Assembly: GCA_963693315.1 (NCBI GenBank)
Contig: OY856188.1
Location: 246,587,666 to 246,651,665, forward strand
Direction: 5' to 3'
From: Diogma glabrata
Taxonomy: Eukaryota > Arthropoda > Insecta > Diptera > Cylindrotomidae
DNA: 64,000 nt
Part shown: positions 1 through 11,490 of the stretch, piece after piece
Layout of the letters: each line of letters begins with the position of its first letter
How positions within the stretch are numbered: position 1 is the stretch's first letter
Notes under the pieces: generated by a model
Database searches by the model: none
Seen by the model: only the letters and a program-made list of their open reading frames with translations
What the model was told of the DNA's origin: nothing
Made by a program: the position numbers and the translations under genes

Positions 1-1397
1 TTTCAGTAGTAATCGTGCATACCAACGATTTGTTACGATCGGTGAAAATTTATGTGTGTTGCTTTTGTTAAAAATTAAACAAAGTAGTATTAGTTAACCA
101 TACAGCTCTTTGATTTTTTTTCCGTTCATCACTCAATGTAGAGGATATTTGTCCTAAGGAGTGGATTTGAAGACGACGGTGTGAATTTGTAAAACTAAAC
201 CTAGCTAATATATTTAAATTTTTAAAACACTTAAATAAGTATACTACAACTGCGTAACTTACATCAGAAACAATGCCGACAAAGAGAAAAAATACTCTAC
301 ATTTTTTATAAATTTTGACAGAAAAATGAAATCATTTGAAAAACCACATGATATATAGTTAAATTTCTGAATTTCAGAATGAAGCAGATATAAAACGTCT
401 TTTGACACAGCTTATATGAGTTATGAATCTAGCATCTTTTAACCATAACTATATGTGTGTGTTGTTTAACATAGATAGGAATATCTTATGTAAATGAGCA
501 ATAATTTGTTTCAACATTAAAACAAAAACATAATAGCGCTCACATTGTAAACGTATTGATTAACTTAAGTGCTAGAAGAAATAATATCAGTAATACGTAA
601 TCAAAAGTTAATCTTTTTTGTAAAAGTAAGCTCGCTACTGTTATTCATCAAAGTGGAAATGTAGTAGAAATATTGCTTACTTTTCAATTCATAACTAATA
701 ATTACTCCAGAGATTAAATTAGCTGATTATTATTTTCTGTTCCCGTTTTTATAATTTCAAACAATAAAAATCAAAACGTAACATTTCTTCCATCACCACA
801 AAACAGTATTCCTATTAAATAATAATTCATTTTCCATATCCGTATGTACAGGTAGATTCATTTACATTCATATTCAAATGAAAATATATCACAAAAGAAC
901 AGAATAAATTGAAATCACAAATTCCCTTGATTCAGAAACTAAATGAAAATTTAGAGAAAATTTTTTTTATATCGTGATTTCAATACTACATTTCGATTTT
1001 CCACATGAAAACAAGCTAAAAAAAAAATTAAAAATTCTTATGTGAGAAAAAGAAATAAATTATTTTTGATTTCCTTTATTTCATTCCCGATTTTTTTGTT
1101 CACTTTTATTATTATTGTTTAGGAAAATATATTGTTTTTTTTTGCATTTCCAGGTGAAATGGTAAGCCACCTCAATCACACCGAATAATATAAATATTCG
1201 CTGCGATATTTATTTGAAATGGGATTTAAAGTCTTAAATATTTTATTTTTTGTATTTGTTTTGATTTGATGACATTTTGATTGTTTTAAGTTGATGTTTT
1301 GGGCAAGAAAGAAAACCATTTAGGCACTGTTTTGAAATGAAGATCGAAAGTTTGCACACAATTTGAAGACACTTGTAAACAGATGAATTTTTCATTT
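1..1397. other. AT-rich intergenic sequence, no gene seen
   Basis: No reading frame of convincing length or composition and no recognisable repeat. The stretch is AT-rich with homopolymer runs of A and T, as in intergenic insect DNA. It ends at a heptamer array. Confidence 0.6.
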
Positions 1398-2198
1398 AAC
1401 ATCTAACATAGAATATCTTACATTTAACTTGTAAATCCAACATCTAACATCTAACATCTAACATCCAACATCTAACATCTTACATCTAACTTATAACATC
1501 TAACATCTAACATCCAACATCTAACATCTAACAGCTTACATCTAATAATTTACACCTAACATCTAACATCTAACATCTAACATCTAACATCTAACATCTA
1601 ACATCTAACATCTAACATCTAACATCTAACATCTAACATCTAACATCTAACATCTAACATCTAACATCTAACATCTAACATCTAACATCTAACATCTAAC
1701 ATCTAACATCTAACATCTAACATCTAACATCTAACATCTAACATCTAACATCTAACATCTAACATCTAACATCTAACATCTAACATCTAACATCTAACAT
1801 CTAACATCTAACATCTAACATCTAACATCTAACATCTAACATCTAACATCTAACATCTAACATCTAACATCTAACATCTAACATCTAACATCTAACATCT
1901 AACATCTAACATCTAACATCTAACATCTAACATCTAACATCTAACATCTAACATCTAACATCTAACATCTAACATCTAACATCTAACATCTAACATCTAA
2001 CATCTAACATCTAACATCTAACATCTAACATCTAACATCTAACATCTAACATCTAACATCTAACATCTAACATCTAACACCTAACATCTAACATCTAACA
2101 TCTAACATCTAACATCTAACATCTAACATCTAACATCTAACATCTAACATCTAACATCTAACATCTAACATCTAACATTAACATCTTACATCAAACAA
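1398..2198. repeat. Heptamer satellite, unit AACATCT (TTAGATG on the other strand)
   Basis: Degenerate copies run from about 1398 to 1560, with variants such as catcca, catctta and cacct. About 88 uninterrupted copies follow from 1561 to about 2176. The only departure I see inside the pure part is a T to C change at 2080. The last copies decay again by 2198. Read on the minus strand the unit is TTAGATG, which begins like the canonical insect telomere repeat TTAGG but is two bases longer. The degenerate left edge and nearly perfect interior fit recent expansion by slippage. The array could equally be an ordinary microsatellite. Confidence 0.97.
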
Positions 2199-3419
2199 CC
2201 TGTAAAATATTTTTCTTTTATCGAGAGTTAGGCATGTTTATTGTTAAAATAATAAATTGTAAAATAAGTATCTGAATATTCCGTATACTACGCCACAAGG
2301 GACTAGGATCGATTGGGAATTAGGTTTCTTCGGAGAAAGCACCGACTTTTGAGCACCGAGCTCCTTTAAGCTTTATAGGATTAAAGTTATCAGGGAAAAC
2401 CCACGAATGAATGAATTTCAGATATGAGAGAGTCTGTTGAAAAAGTCACGTTGGAAAGCTACTGTTCTAAATCTAATTATTTGAACCTCACTTCGTCACA
2501 GCATAAAAAATTATGTCACTATTTCCATTTTAGTTGTGTGACTGTGAGAAGCCTTACAAACCTTTTTGATATGACTTCTTAAATCCCACAAAGAGTGCAG
2601 CAACAACATTAATAAAAGAAAATCCTTTTGTTTTCATTTTTTATACTTTCAAGATTTTTGTTTGCTTTTTGCATCTTTGTTCAGTTTTTTACGGCAGAAT
2701 TTTATAAAAAAATATCCATCTTTTGTATTGATTATAACACAACACAAGGGGTGCGAATTTTAATTTAGGTGAATTATAAAAATTACATGTTCGTTTCAGA
2801 AATCTATTAAAAAATATAAACAAAGGTTCTTATGAAAAATTTCTTAAACATACATGGCAAGTGGTAAAAGTGGTATAATTAAATTAAAAAAAACTTTAAC
2901 TTGTACAATAAGAAAAATAATAGAGAAAAACAAGTGTTGCTCGGTTAGCAATGTAAAACACCCTTTGTAGTGGTTATAGTTGCATTTTGTTATAATTACT
3001 ACAAATTAGCAACAACACATAATGTTTTAAAATATGTGTGAATCAGCATGCATGTTTTATATGAAAATTGTAAATTTAGCTCTAAGATTGTTTTTGATGA
3101 AGACCAAACAACCGTTTTTATGTGAAAGAGTTTGTACAGGAGATCAATAAAACCTTTTTATGGCGAAAAATGTGTTAATTAAAAAAACATATTCTTTTCA
3201 TTGAAAAAAAGCTTAAATAAAAGAAAAACTAAAGCAAAACATCTAACGCAACGCCATTCGCAAAATCACCAACCTGTTCAACTGGTCATCTTTCACACAG
3301 AAGCTGTAATTGTAAATATGGAAGGTCGCCAAACCGTTAATTGTTTATTAAGTCCACACATTTTACCGTTTACAGTATGTCAACGTATTACCTTTCTCGA
3401 TAGGGATTAAAAAATATTG
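2199..3419. other. AT-rich intergenic sequence, no gene seen
   Basis: No supported gene. A 69-codon frame at 3201-3410 has no recognisable domain and no coding-like context, so it is not called. Confidence 0.5.
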
Positions 3420-4180
3420 AATCAAGAGTTCTTCCAGACATAACTCTGCTGCAAAACTCGTCAAAAGCGCCACTTCCACGAAAATTAGGTTTAACATATT
3501 GTACATTCGTCGGAACATAGCAGTACCTGTTACGCTCAACGATTAATTTAAGGAGAAAGGATTTGCAACCACCAACTCCGCCTGTGATAAATAATAATAA
3601 AGGCTGTAGATTATCATCTTACCTTGTCTCTCTCAATGGGATCTAATAACTCCTCAATTAAATACTTTTGTTGAATATTCAAGTTTCTGATTCCACTTAA
3701 TAAAACTTTTTCTAGGATAGCATTAGGATCATTATTTGATTATGCAAATCACGTTCTCAGCATCTGTACCGTTTGTTCGACTGACAAACATTTATGAACA
3801 AAGTTTTTCTTAAACACATTTTTAAAGGCAATTGGCATAACCGTTGTCTAAAATTGTAATGAAAACAGATGTTTGCATACATCATTAATATGCTCTTTTG
3901 CTTTTTGATTCGTTATCCTTACAATATCGCCACAATAATTTGTGTCACATTAACAAACATACATGCTAATGCAGTAAGCAACAGCTGTTATAATTATTAA
4001 CCATAACCTCGTCTGCGTTTCTGTGAAGTACACAAAAACGTACACCATTACGAAGAGTATAATCAGGTTCTTAGCATTTTGTTCTATGGAGTGTTTGTGA
4101 AGGTATAACCTTTTAACTTGATCAGCATTGCATTGTTCGTAGACAGGGTAAATCTGACCAAATGGTGTTTATTTCCATGC
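3420..4180 (-). pseudogene. Decayed Helitron-like helicase relic
   Basis: Translating the minus strand in mixed frames gives helicase-like pieces in the expected order. Near 4050-3960 is a segment resembling the part upstream of the helicase in Helitron Rep-Hel proteins (DEVMVNNYN). Next comes a frame at about 3700-3615 ending in LIEELLDPIERDK. Then comes PLLLFITGGVGGCKSF at about 3610-3560, a Walker A (P-loop) motif with the usual GKS altered to CKS. A motif Ia-like block (LLTSFAAEL) follows in another frame. The pieces are separated by stops and frameshifts, including 19 extra bases just before the P-loop block. Transposon helicases of this family unwind DNA during rolling-circle transposition; this copy cannot be functional. 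A PIF1-like helicase from another element type is the main alternative. Confidence 0.45.
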
Positions 4181-4329
4181 GCTTTATATGTGACAAGCCT
4201 TTATAACTACAAATATCAATAGAGAACAGCTCTTAAGTTATATTTTAAGGTCAGTTTCATTCTTCAAATGTAAACATTCAAACAAAAAAGCAACGACACA
4301 TATCAAAGCAGAGACATATTGAACCCAAA

Positions 4330-4780
4330 TATTTTGAATCTATTCTCCGAAGTTTAGTGAATTGGCCTTGAAAATTACAAACTAAACTACCCCATCCCCT
4401 AAAAATACAAAAATATATTTATTTGAGAGTTCGCCATAATTTTCGTCCAAAATTTACTAACCTTCCTGTATCTGTGAATTTTTTCAAATTTTTCTATCAC
4501 TCAGATTTGAAGTTTCACTTTTTTCACAGTAACTCAAAAACTGTGCCCCGGAAAATTCTAAAATAAATTGCAATGTTTTTTATATTAGGTTTTCTTTCAA
4601 AGGACATCCCGTTCGTTAGTTAAAAAAGCTTTCTCTTACTCTTCCCTATTTACCTCCTATAAAAACACAGAAATATAATTTATTGAGACTTCGCTATAAT
4701 TTAGAGTTTATCAAATTTTCTTAACAATTTGGTTTGGTACTAATCGAGGAAAGAAAACATATAGTCTCGCGATTTAATTT
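4330..4780 (+). repeat. Dispersed repeat, diverged relative of the 60.7-62.1 kb array unit
   Basis: Shares ordered blocks with the array at 60730-62100: a 'taactcaaaaactg' block followed by 'gcaaaattctaaaa', then 'acacagaaatataat', then 'gagacttcgctat', and further right 'ctaatcgagg-aagaaaac'. Roughly one and a half units are present and strongly diverged, so this is an old dispersed copy of the same family. Confidence 0.7.
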
Positions 4781-5409
4781 GATGACTACAACATATTTTT
4801 ACGTTTTTCTAACTACCTTTAAATTGTCCTAACTCACAATTCGATAAACTCAATTCCCAAACCGAGTTCGATCACTGATTTGTAAGCACAAACACCAGGT
4901 TTTATTAATTTTTCAACTTGTAGCGTGCCAATTTCAAGTAATGTCCCGTTACATTTCAAATTGAATCATTCCCATGTTAAACTTGGTGAAATTGAATAAA
5001 CAAAACAATTATAAACAAACCATGACAAAAACACAACATTCTGCATAATCAAAATTAAATAATAACTTTTATGTTTTACTGATATATTATGAGTCGTTTA
5101 GACCAGTGTTTCTCAACCGTTGGTCCGCAGTAAAAGTTTATCGGTCCGTAAATTTCGATATATTTATTACAATTTAGTTTTACTCGAGCGGTTTTTCCCC
5201 TCCTCAAATGTGAATACAACCTGACAAATTAGAATTTTTTCTACGATAGCATATAAAAATTCTATTTTCATGCAGACCTAATCCTCGGTGAAAATGTTTT
5301 TTTTCACTTGTGTAAAATCATTTTCACCAAATAAAAAAATTGCTTTTTCTATGTTTTTTTTTAATAGAATGTTGTAAAGTTTTTAAATCAAAGCAATCAT
5401 ATAGAACAA

Positions 5410-5961
5410 GAGCCCTCGACGGCCAGACCTTCGTTATTTTATAAAAGCTGAAAGTTTTTCGGCGCATACCCCCTACTCAGGTAGGAACGATTAGCGACAT
5501 ATGAAGTTTGGGTCACGATGGCTTTGGCAGGGAGCAAGTAACAGAGGGGCCTTCAAACTTTCGTGAAAGTATAAAATGTAATTTTTTTATATATTCTTCG
5601 GGATAGTATTAGAAGTTACGTGACCCATTACCAGACATTTACTATCGTGGTAACCCCCTGCCAGACTCCTTTAAACTTTAACAAATTGATAAAGTTTAAG
5701 GGTGTCTGGCCGGGGTGTTACCACGATAGTAAGTGTCTGGCAATGGGTGACGTGACTTCTAATACTATCCCGAAGAATATATAACAAAATTACCTTTTAT
5801 ACTTTCACGAAACTTTGGAGGCCCCTCTGTTACCTGCTCCCTGCCAAAGCCACCATGATCCAAACTTCATATGTCGCTAATCGTTCCTACCTGAATAGGG
5901 GGTATGCGCAGAGAAATTTTCAGCTTTTATAAAATAACGAAGGTCTGGCCGTCGCGGGCTC
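5410..5961. mobile_element. 552-bp foldback element with arms of about 275 bp
   Basis: The first 275 bases pair with the last 275 with few mismatches. Outer ends are gagccctcgacggccagacc and the inverse of gagcccgcgacggccagacc. The centre lies near 5688 in an AT-rich turn (aacaaattgat). It is much richer in GC than its surroundings and arm identity is high, so it is younger than the host hAT element. I could not identify a convincing target duplication or any coding sequence. Confidence 0.85.
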
Positions 5962-6389
5962 ATAGTCTAATAGAAAATGCAACCATATATTGCTAATTAA
6001 ATATTTTAATAATAAATATCGTTTATATATCTACTATCGTAGAAAAAATTGAATTTCTTAGCGAGATGAAAACGTTTTACGAACATATTTTCACTTCCTA
6101 AAAACAGGAAAATGATATAAATGTAATTTAAATATAATAAAAAATAATTTACTTTTACGAGAAAGAGTAAATTTTTTTTATTTCACTCTTTTGGAGTCGA
6201 TTTTATTATTTTATTTCATTCCACATGCAGAAACAGAAAATCGGTACTTTTTCGTCATCCTTTTTATTTATTTTAATAACGATACTTGCATAATTGGACA
6301 AACCATTCAGAAATATAATCTAATTTTATTTTAATACGCATCAAATTTGCAGCAAAACTTAGATGTGTGAGTATTTGAAAAAAATACCC

Positions 6390-7660
6390 ACCCCTCCGGC
6401 AACTACAAATATAGATTTAATTTTGTTTTATTAACAACCATAATTGTGTGCGTTATTTATCTTAATAGAATAAAAGAGCTGTTAGTTTTATTCTGAGGCT
6501 TGATTGCAGCGGAACACAATGTTAGCATTTTATTAGGTCAATTATATGTTTTATTTTTCAAGCAAAAGTTTAGAAATTGGCGAAAGAATAAAATTTAAAT
6601 ACAATAATTGAATTATTTCAAAATTACAAAAAAAAACGAATAAAGAAATAATGAATTTTATTTTATTTTTTTTGTATTATTAATACCAAAAAAATAAATA
6701 AATTTTATTCAATTTCAATACCTATTCAATGGTTTGGTATTTTGAAAATGAAATAACCTACAATAAAGTTTTTGAAATGAAATGACCTACAAGGAAAGAA
6801 TTCAATCTTTATATTAATGAGAATGGAGAAACCAAAAAACATAAAAAAAAATTAAAAGTTTTCACAATCGAAATTCAATTCAATTTAATCGTACTAGCCT
6901 TTGCTTTTTTCAATATTCGAGAGAAGGACATGCGCATTAGTTGGAATTTGTTGTTTTTTATATAATCAGAGCGAAAATGTTTTTGTTGATTTTTTTTATA
7001 AAATATCAAACTAAAATATAATAAAATACAATCAAAAAAATTAATGTCAGAGTTCAGTACAATCAAATAAATTGTTTTATTGCATTTCACAGCATTCACG
7101 CAACAGAATAAAACTAACAGCTGTTTATTTTATTCCATCAAAACAAATAACACAAATAATTATGGTTCTAAAAAAAACAAAATTAAACCTATATTTATAG
7201 TCGCCGGAAGGATAAAACAATTTATTTGATTGTATAGAACTCTGAAATAAATTGTTTTGATTGTGCTTAATAAATAATTTGATTGCATTTTATAAACAAA
7301 ATCAGTAAAAAAGTTTCCGATCTGATTATATAAAAAACAATAAATTGAAACTAATGCGCATGTCCTTCTCTCGAATATTGAAATAGGCAAAGGCTACTAT
7401 AGTTAAATTAAATTAAACTTCCATTGTGAAAAAATTAGTATTTTTTATGATTGTTTTAAGGTTTCTCCATTCTCATTAGTATTAATAGTTAGTACTTTGA
7501 TGTCTTCCCTTGTATGTCATTTCATTTTCAAAATACCAAACAGTTAAATGGGCATCGAATTTGAATGAAATTTATTTAATGGTTTGAAATTAATGGTACA
7601 GTAAAATTCATTGTCTTTTTGTTCAATTTACTTGTTTTATCAATGAATTTTAAAATAATT
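6390..7660. repeat. Complex nested inverted repeat inside the hAT-like element
   Basis: Two overlapping sets are visible. First, about 6560-6990 pairs with about 7320-7660; for example gagagaaggacatgcgcatt near 6919 pairs with aatgcgcatgtccttctctc near 7355, and both flank 'cctttgc/gcaaagg'. Second, about 6395-6515 pairs with about 7080-7205, including agctgttagttttattctg and its inverse. The 7080-7205 block therefore lies at the centre of the first palindrome and has a separate inverted copy outside its left arm. Short reading frames here are by-products of the repeat. Confidence 0.75.
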
Positions 7661-8267
7661 CAATTTAAATTGATGTACATGCAATGCAATTTTATTAGAA
7701 AAATAAAATATAAAAATAAATATTTACACAATAAATTACTATTAAATCGAAGAACGATATTTTTTTTGCTTCTTTATTTGGGAATGTTATATTTTTTATC
7801 TTATTTGCTCCGAAAGAACGGAGTAAATTAGTGATATGTGATAGAACAATAAGTATTAAACTATGTTAATAACACATCAAAATTCGTTCTTTTCTTTTTT
7901 TTATTTTCTCTAAACTCTATTTCGTTTATCACTGTTGTTTTAAATTACATTAAGCATGCAAGTGTGAGCAAGATATAACATGCACTTTCACCCATCTAAC
8001 ATGAAATATTTCGTAAGGTCCGCAATAGAATCTTAAAATATTTATTGGCCCGTGGCATGAAATCAGTTGAAAAACACTGGGTTAGAACTTAGTTACCGAA
8101 ATAATAATGATACTCTTAATTCCCAAGGGAATTATAATACAATTTGAACTAAAAAACAACTAACTCGATCAATTAAAACGCAAAATCATGCTATCAAATA
8201 CTTGATAAAAATAAATGTTTTAGTTTAATAAATGTTTTATAGTACGTAATATAATATAATAGTAAAT

Positions 8268-8407
8268 AATAGTATATTAAGAAACTAGTTTCATAATCGA
8301 CGATTTTATCGCACGCAATCTGTTTAGAAAACGACCCGCGCAGCGGGAAGTTTTCTAAAGGATAAGTGCGATAAAACGTCTTATGAAACGAGTTTTTTAT
8401 ACTATTT
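8268..8407. mobile_element. 140-bp nested hairpin element with GC-rich core (copy 1)
   Basis: Inverted ends aatagtata and tatactatt enclose further paired blocks: aaactagtttcataa with ttatgaaacgagttt, cgattttatcgcac with gtgcgataaaacg, ttagaaaac with gttttctaa. The innermost hairpin is CCCGCG-ca-GCGGG (8335-8347) in otherwise AT-rich DNA. Unpaired spacers between blocks give an interrupted cruciform rather than a simple palindrome. There is no coding capacity. The layout matches the hairpin elements at 8857-11241, 20041-20427, 41770-41900, 42641-42781 and 43225-43337. Confidence 0.6.
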
Positions 8408-8856
8408 TTTCTATTTTGCATTTCTTGTCTTGAAATTTTAAAAAATATTTTTTATGTTTTAATGTTTTAAAGAAAATTTCTAAAAATTTCAATTCAAAAT
8501 AGTAAGCTCTGCGTTTCATCATATTTCTATATATTTTTTTGTTGCAAAACTAGCTTTCATAAAATGTGTATTTTATTAAAATATAGTCAATTTGATATTT
8601 TGTTATTATTACTAATTATTTTAATTAATTAAAATATTTAACACTAATTTAGATTATTTTTTAATAATAAGATTAATTAATAAGAATAATTTTATTTATA
8701 TAATTATTCGTTTTAACTTTCACTGACGTTTATATGACCAATGTGACCAAACTTGAAAAACAAAACTTTGCGTTTCTTAATGAAGGCCGTTTCGATACGC
8801 ATTTGGGTATGGACGATACGCATTGGGAAATGACTTTATTTTAGACGCAAAATAGA
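8408..8856. other. AT-rich spacer between two hairpin elements
   Basis: No gene. The right flank of the first hairpin element (ttttttctattttgc, ending near 8420) is repeated in inverted form as gcaaaatagaaaaaatt at about 8848-8863, at the left edge of the next element. The two elements and this spacer may therefore form one larger palindromic unit. Confidence 0.4.
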
Positions 8857-8871
8857 AAAAATTATTTATGT

Positions 8872-8884
8872 ATCACGTGAATTA
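8872..8884. repeat. Target-site duplication, left copy
   Basis: The 13 bases atcacgtgaatta occur here and again at 11106-11118 just after the poly(A) tail. This is the signature of target-primed reverse transcription. Confidence 0.9.
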
Positions 8885-11105
8885 GGATAAGGTTCCACTT
8901 CCCCAAATCCAGGCATTCCAAAACTCAATCAAAGGAAACGTTTTAACATCTCATCATTAAAGAATGCTGAAACAAAGGAGAGATATCAAATCCATATTGC
9001 CGAAACATTGAAGAAATCAGAAACCATTAATGGAGACGTCGATAAGTCATGGTATTTGCTCAAAGATGCTGTTTTAAGCGCTGCTGAGGGAATACTTGGA
9101 CGACCAGAGAACCACTCCCAGAAGCCATGGATGGATCAAGCATGCCTTGATGCTATTCAATAAAAAAGAGATTGCTATCTGAAGTGTAGGATGCAAGGAT
9201 GCAAGGATGCAACACCAGGTCCACGAAGGAGAACTAGAAACTGGCAAGACAAGCCGTTACAAAGCTATGTAGACGAACGAAGAGACAACGGTGGAAGAGA
9301 CAGCGTGAGGAGATTGAAAGCTTCAATAAGGAACATCAATCGCGTAACTTCTTTCAACAGGTTAAAACCTTAAAGAAGGGATCTCAAACTAGATCGACTG
9401 CTATTCAAAACGAAGATGGGGAGCTACAAGTAGACCTTAAAAATATTTTAGATGCTTGGGCCGCTTATTTTGAGAATCTTCTCAACTTAAGTGACCAGCA
9501 ACAAGTCGGGCGACGAGCAAAGCTTATTCGTGCGTCAAAGGTTCATGTAGACGAACCAACCAAAGAGGAATTCGAAGCGGCACTGTCTAAATTAAAACGC
9601 TTATACATTAAGGTGCTTTATACCTGGTATCGACGATATAACATCCGAAATGATTGTACATGGTGGCGAAACTCTATCTTTAAGATTGTTTGATCTTGTT
9701 CAAATGATCTGGAGGACTGAAACCATGCCACAGGACTGGAACACAGCTATGCTGATACCAATCCATAAAAAAGGTAATCGCCTACAACGTGCAAACTACA
9801 GAGGAATCGCTCTCCTTTGCACAGCATATAAAATCTTTTCTTACATTTTGCTATCCAAAATCAATCCTTTTGCTGAATTGTTTGGAGAATATAATTGTGG
9901 TTTCCGGTGGGGCCGAGGTACTACCGATGCACTTTTCTCGATAAGGATGATTTTGGAAAAGTGCCGAGAGTTCAACGTACCTGTGCACCAACTTTTCATT
10001 GATTTCAGGCAGGCCTACGATTTTCTCGAACGAGAGACTCTATGGTCTGCTCTGGTGTCAATGGGAATTCCTGGTAAACTGGTATCACTATGCAAAATGA
10101 CAGTACAGAACTCTCAATGCTGTGTACGAGAAGAGAACGAAATATCAAAGTTTTTTAAAGTCGACTCCGGTTTAAGACAAGGTGATGCTATCTCACCTAT
10201 ACTTTTTAATCTAGCCTTGGAATATGTGTGCCGTCAAAAGAAACTACCGACTAATAACAATATCTTCTCAATAAACTCAGCACAGATGATTGCTTACGCT
10301 GATGATGTTGTCATCCTCGGCCGAAGTGAAGCTGTTATGAGTGAGACTTTCAAATCGCTTGAGAGTGGTGCTAGAAAAATTGGTCTTCAAATCAACTACA
10401 ATAAAACCAAACATATGAATGTTTCAAGGGAGGTTAAGAAGAAAGATTTGATGTGCGGCGATGAACGAATTGAGGGAGTTGAATCTTTTAAATATTTGGG
10501 ATCAATGCTTGACTCAAACAACAGCATACTTACAGATATAAAAGCTCGAATCGCTGCAGGTAATCGAACTTTCTACTCAATTAAACCTCTCCTTGGATCA
10601 CCGTATGTATCAACTAGCACCAAGCTCAAGTTATACAAGACATTAATTAGACCGGTTGTGATGTATGGGTCACAAACGTGGACCCTTACACAAAATGACG
10701 AATCGCATTTATCGAGCGCAAGATCCTACGCTACATTTTTGGTCCACTTAAGACAGACGATGGAGAGTATAGAACCCGGTATAACTTTGAGATCAGAGAC
10801 CTACTTGAGGGTCCTGATATAATAGGTTGTATCCGTTCTAATAGGATTGCTTGGTTTGGGCATGTTCTACAAGCCGATTCACAGTCTGGAATGATTAGAA
10901 AAATGTACGTTAGTACCTCAGGGAGTGAGCGACCGCGAGGTAGACCACGACTACAATGGGAGACTGACGTAATGAACGACCTTAAAAAAATCGGCTGCCA
11001 TGGTAATTATGTCGCTGTTGCAAATGACCGTGGTGAATATTCAAAGCTGGTCAACCTGGCAACGCTCCTACATGGAGCATGAACGCCTTAAAAAAAAAAA
11101 AAAAA
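8885..11105 (+). mobile_element. 5'-truncated RTE-like LINE with poly(A) tail
   Basis: A 2.2-kb retroposon bounded by a perfect 13-bp target duplication (8872-8884 and 11106-11118). It ends in a run of A at 11090-11105. It contains the endonuclease-RT linker, the reverse transcriptase and the C-terminal region; the endonuclease is missing, as expected of 5' truncation during insertion. It interrupts a short hairpin element and is therefore younger than that element. Clade assignment (RTE/BovB-like) rests on the RT and the C-terminal region only. Confidence 0.9.
8906..11082 (+). pseudogene. LINE reverse transcriptase, broken by one stop and several frameshifts
   Basis: This encodes the reverse transcriptase that copies LINE RNA into DNA at the nicked target. 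The linker region (from about 8906) runs in frame to a TAA at about 9161. The same frame continues to about 9230, and the sequence then shifts frame through a linker segment to about 9600. A third frame, open at 9650-10822, carries the RT core. It has LIPIHKKGN and NYRGIALL, the metal-binding block around LFIDFRQAYD, SGLRQGDAISPILF, and the catalytic box AYADDVV (about 10290-10310). The block FKYLGSML and the WTL region follow. After another frameshift near 10715 the C-terminal part continues to 11082 with the basic segment GSERPRGRPRLQWETDV. Catalytic residues are intact but the whole is not translatable. Nearest family by motif: RTE-like; moderately sure. Confidence 0.9.
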
Positions 11106-11118
11106 ATCACGTGAATTA
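11106..11118. repeat. Target-site duplication, right copy
   Basis: Second copy of atcacgtgaatta, directly after the LINE poly(A) tail. Confidence 0.9.
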
Positions 11119-11303
11119 TTAAATGTCAATTACCTCGTGAATCTTACTAACTCTCGGGCCAGAGGCCCTCGGGAAGTAAACGTTTTCCGCGGGAATAAAC
11201 ATCCTTATAATTCCCTTGATACATAAATAACTATTATTATTTTTCGCGTTCAAAGATAAATGGTTTTAAAAAAAAATGTTTTTGTTTTGTTTTGTTTATA
11301 TTA

Positions 11304-11490
11304 CTTCAGTCTGAAAGACCTAGTTATTGCATTCATGAGCTAAAAGGGAAATTCTTACCCAACTTTTTTGGCATTTCTTGACGTTTTAGGACCTACTGAT
11401 TCTAAAAAAGCAAGAAAAAAAATGTATGTCTGTCTGTCGGCCGTCACAACCTACGAAATCTAGAAAACCGCTGAACGGATTTCAAAAACC
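11304..11490 (+). repeat. Dispersed repeat, copy 1 (related to 14481-14645)
   Basis: Both copies share ctgaaagacct, the block 'ttcttacc-ca-tttttggcatttct', 'gattctaaaaaagcaa', and 'gtcacaacc-acgaaatctag' followed by 'accgctg-a-ggattt'. This copy also retains a tgtatgtctgtctgtcgg segment absent from the other. Such 'tgtctgtctgtc...accgctgaacggattt' tails are, from memory, common in insect interspersed repeats. No coding potential. Confidence 0.75.

Larger units (their letters stand above)
5104..8079. mobile_element. hAT-like nonautonomous element with nested inverted repeats
   Basis: The left end begins CAGTGTTTCTCAAC and the right end is the inverse of CAGTGTTTTTCAAC, typical of hAT termini. 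Subterminal 'ggtccg' motifs occur near both ends. Eight-base flanks gtttagac (5096-5103) and ggttagaa (8080-8087) match at 6 of 8 positions and resemble the hAT target consensus nTCTAGAn. I find no transposase coding sequence. The 3-kb interior is made of inverted repeats: a foldback at 5410-5961, outer arms near 5235 and 6050, and a second set at about 6390-7660. It is best read as a nonautonomous element that collected other foldbacks. Confidence 0.7.
8857..11241. mobile_element. Nested hairpin element (copy 2), split by a LINE insertion
   Basis: Left end aaaaaattatttatgtatca (about 8857-8876) pairs with right end tgatacataaataactatt (about 11220-11238). Inside the right part is the GC-rich core CGGGCC-aga-GGCCCTCGGG (about 11155-11175). 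This core is almost identical to the one beside the recombinase gene at 41820-41840. The element lost continuity when a LINE inserted at 8885-11105; without it the element would be about 160 bp. No coding sequence of its own. I infer it is a nonautonomous relative of the Crypton-like element at 40.1-41.9 kb. Confidence 0.6.
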
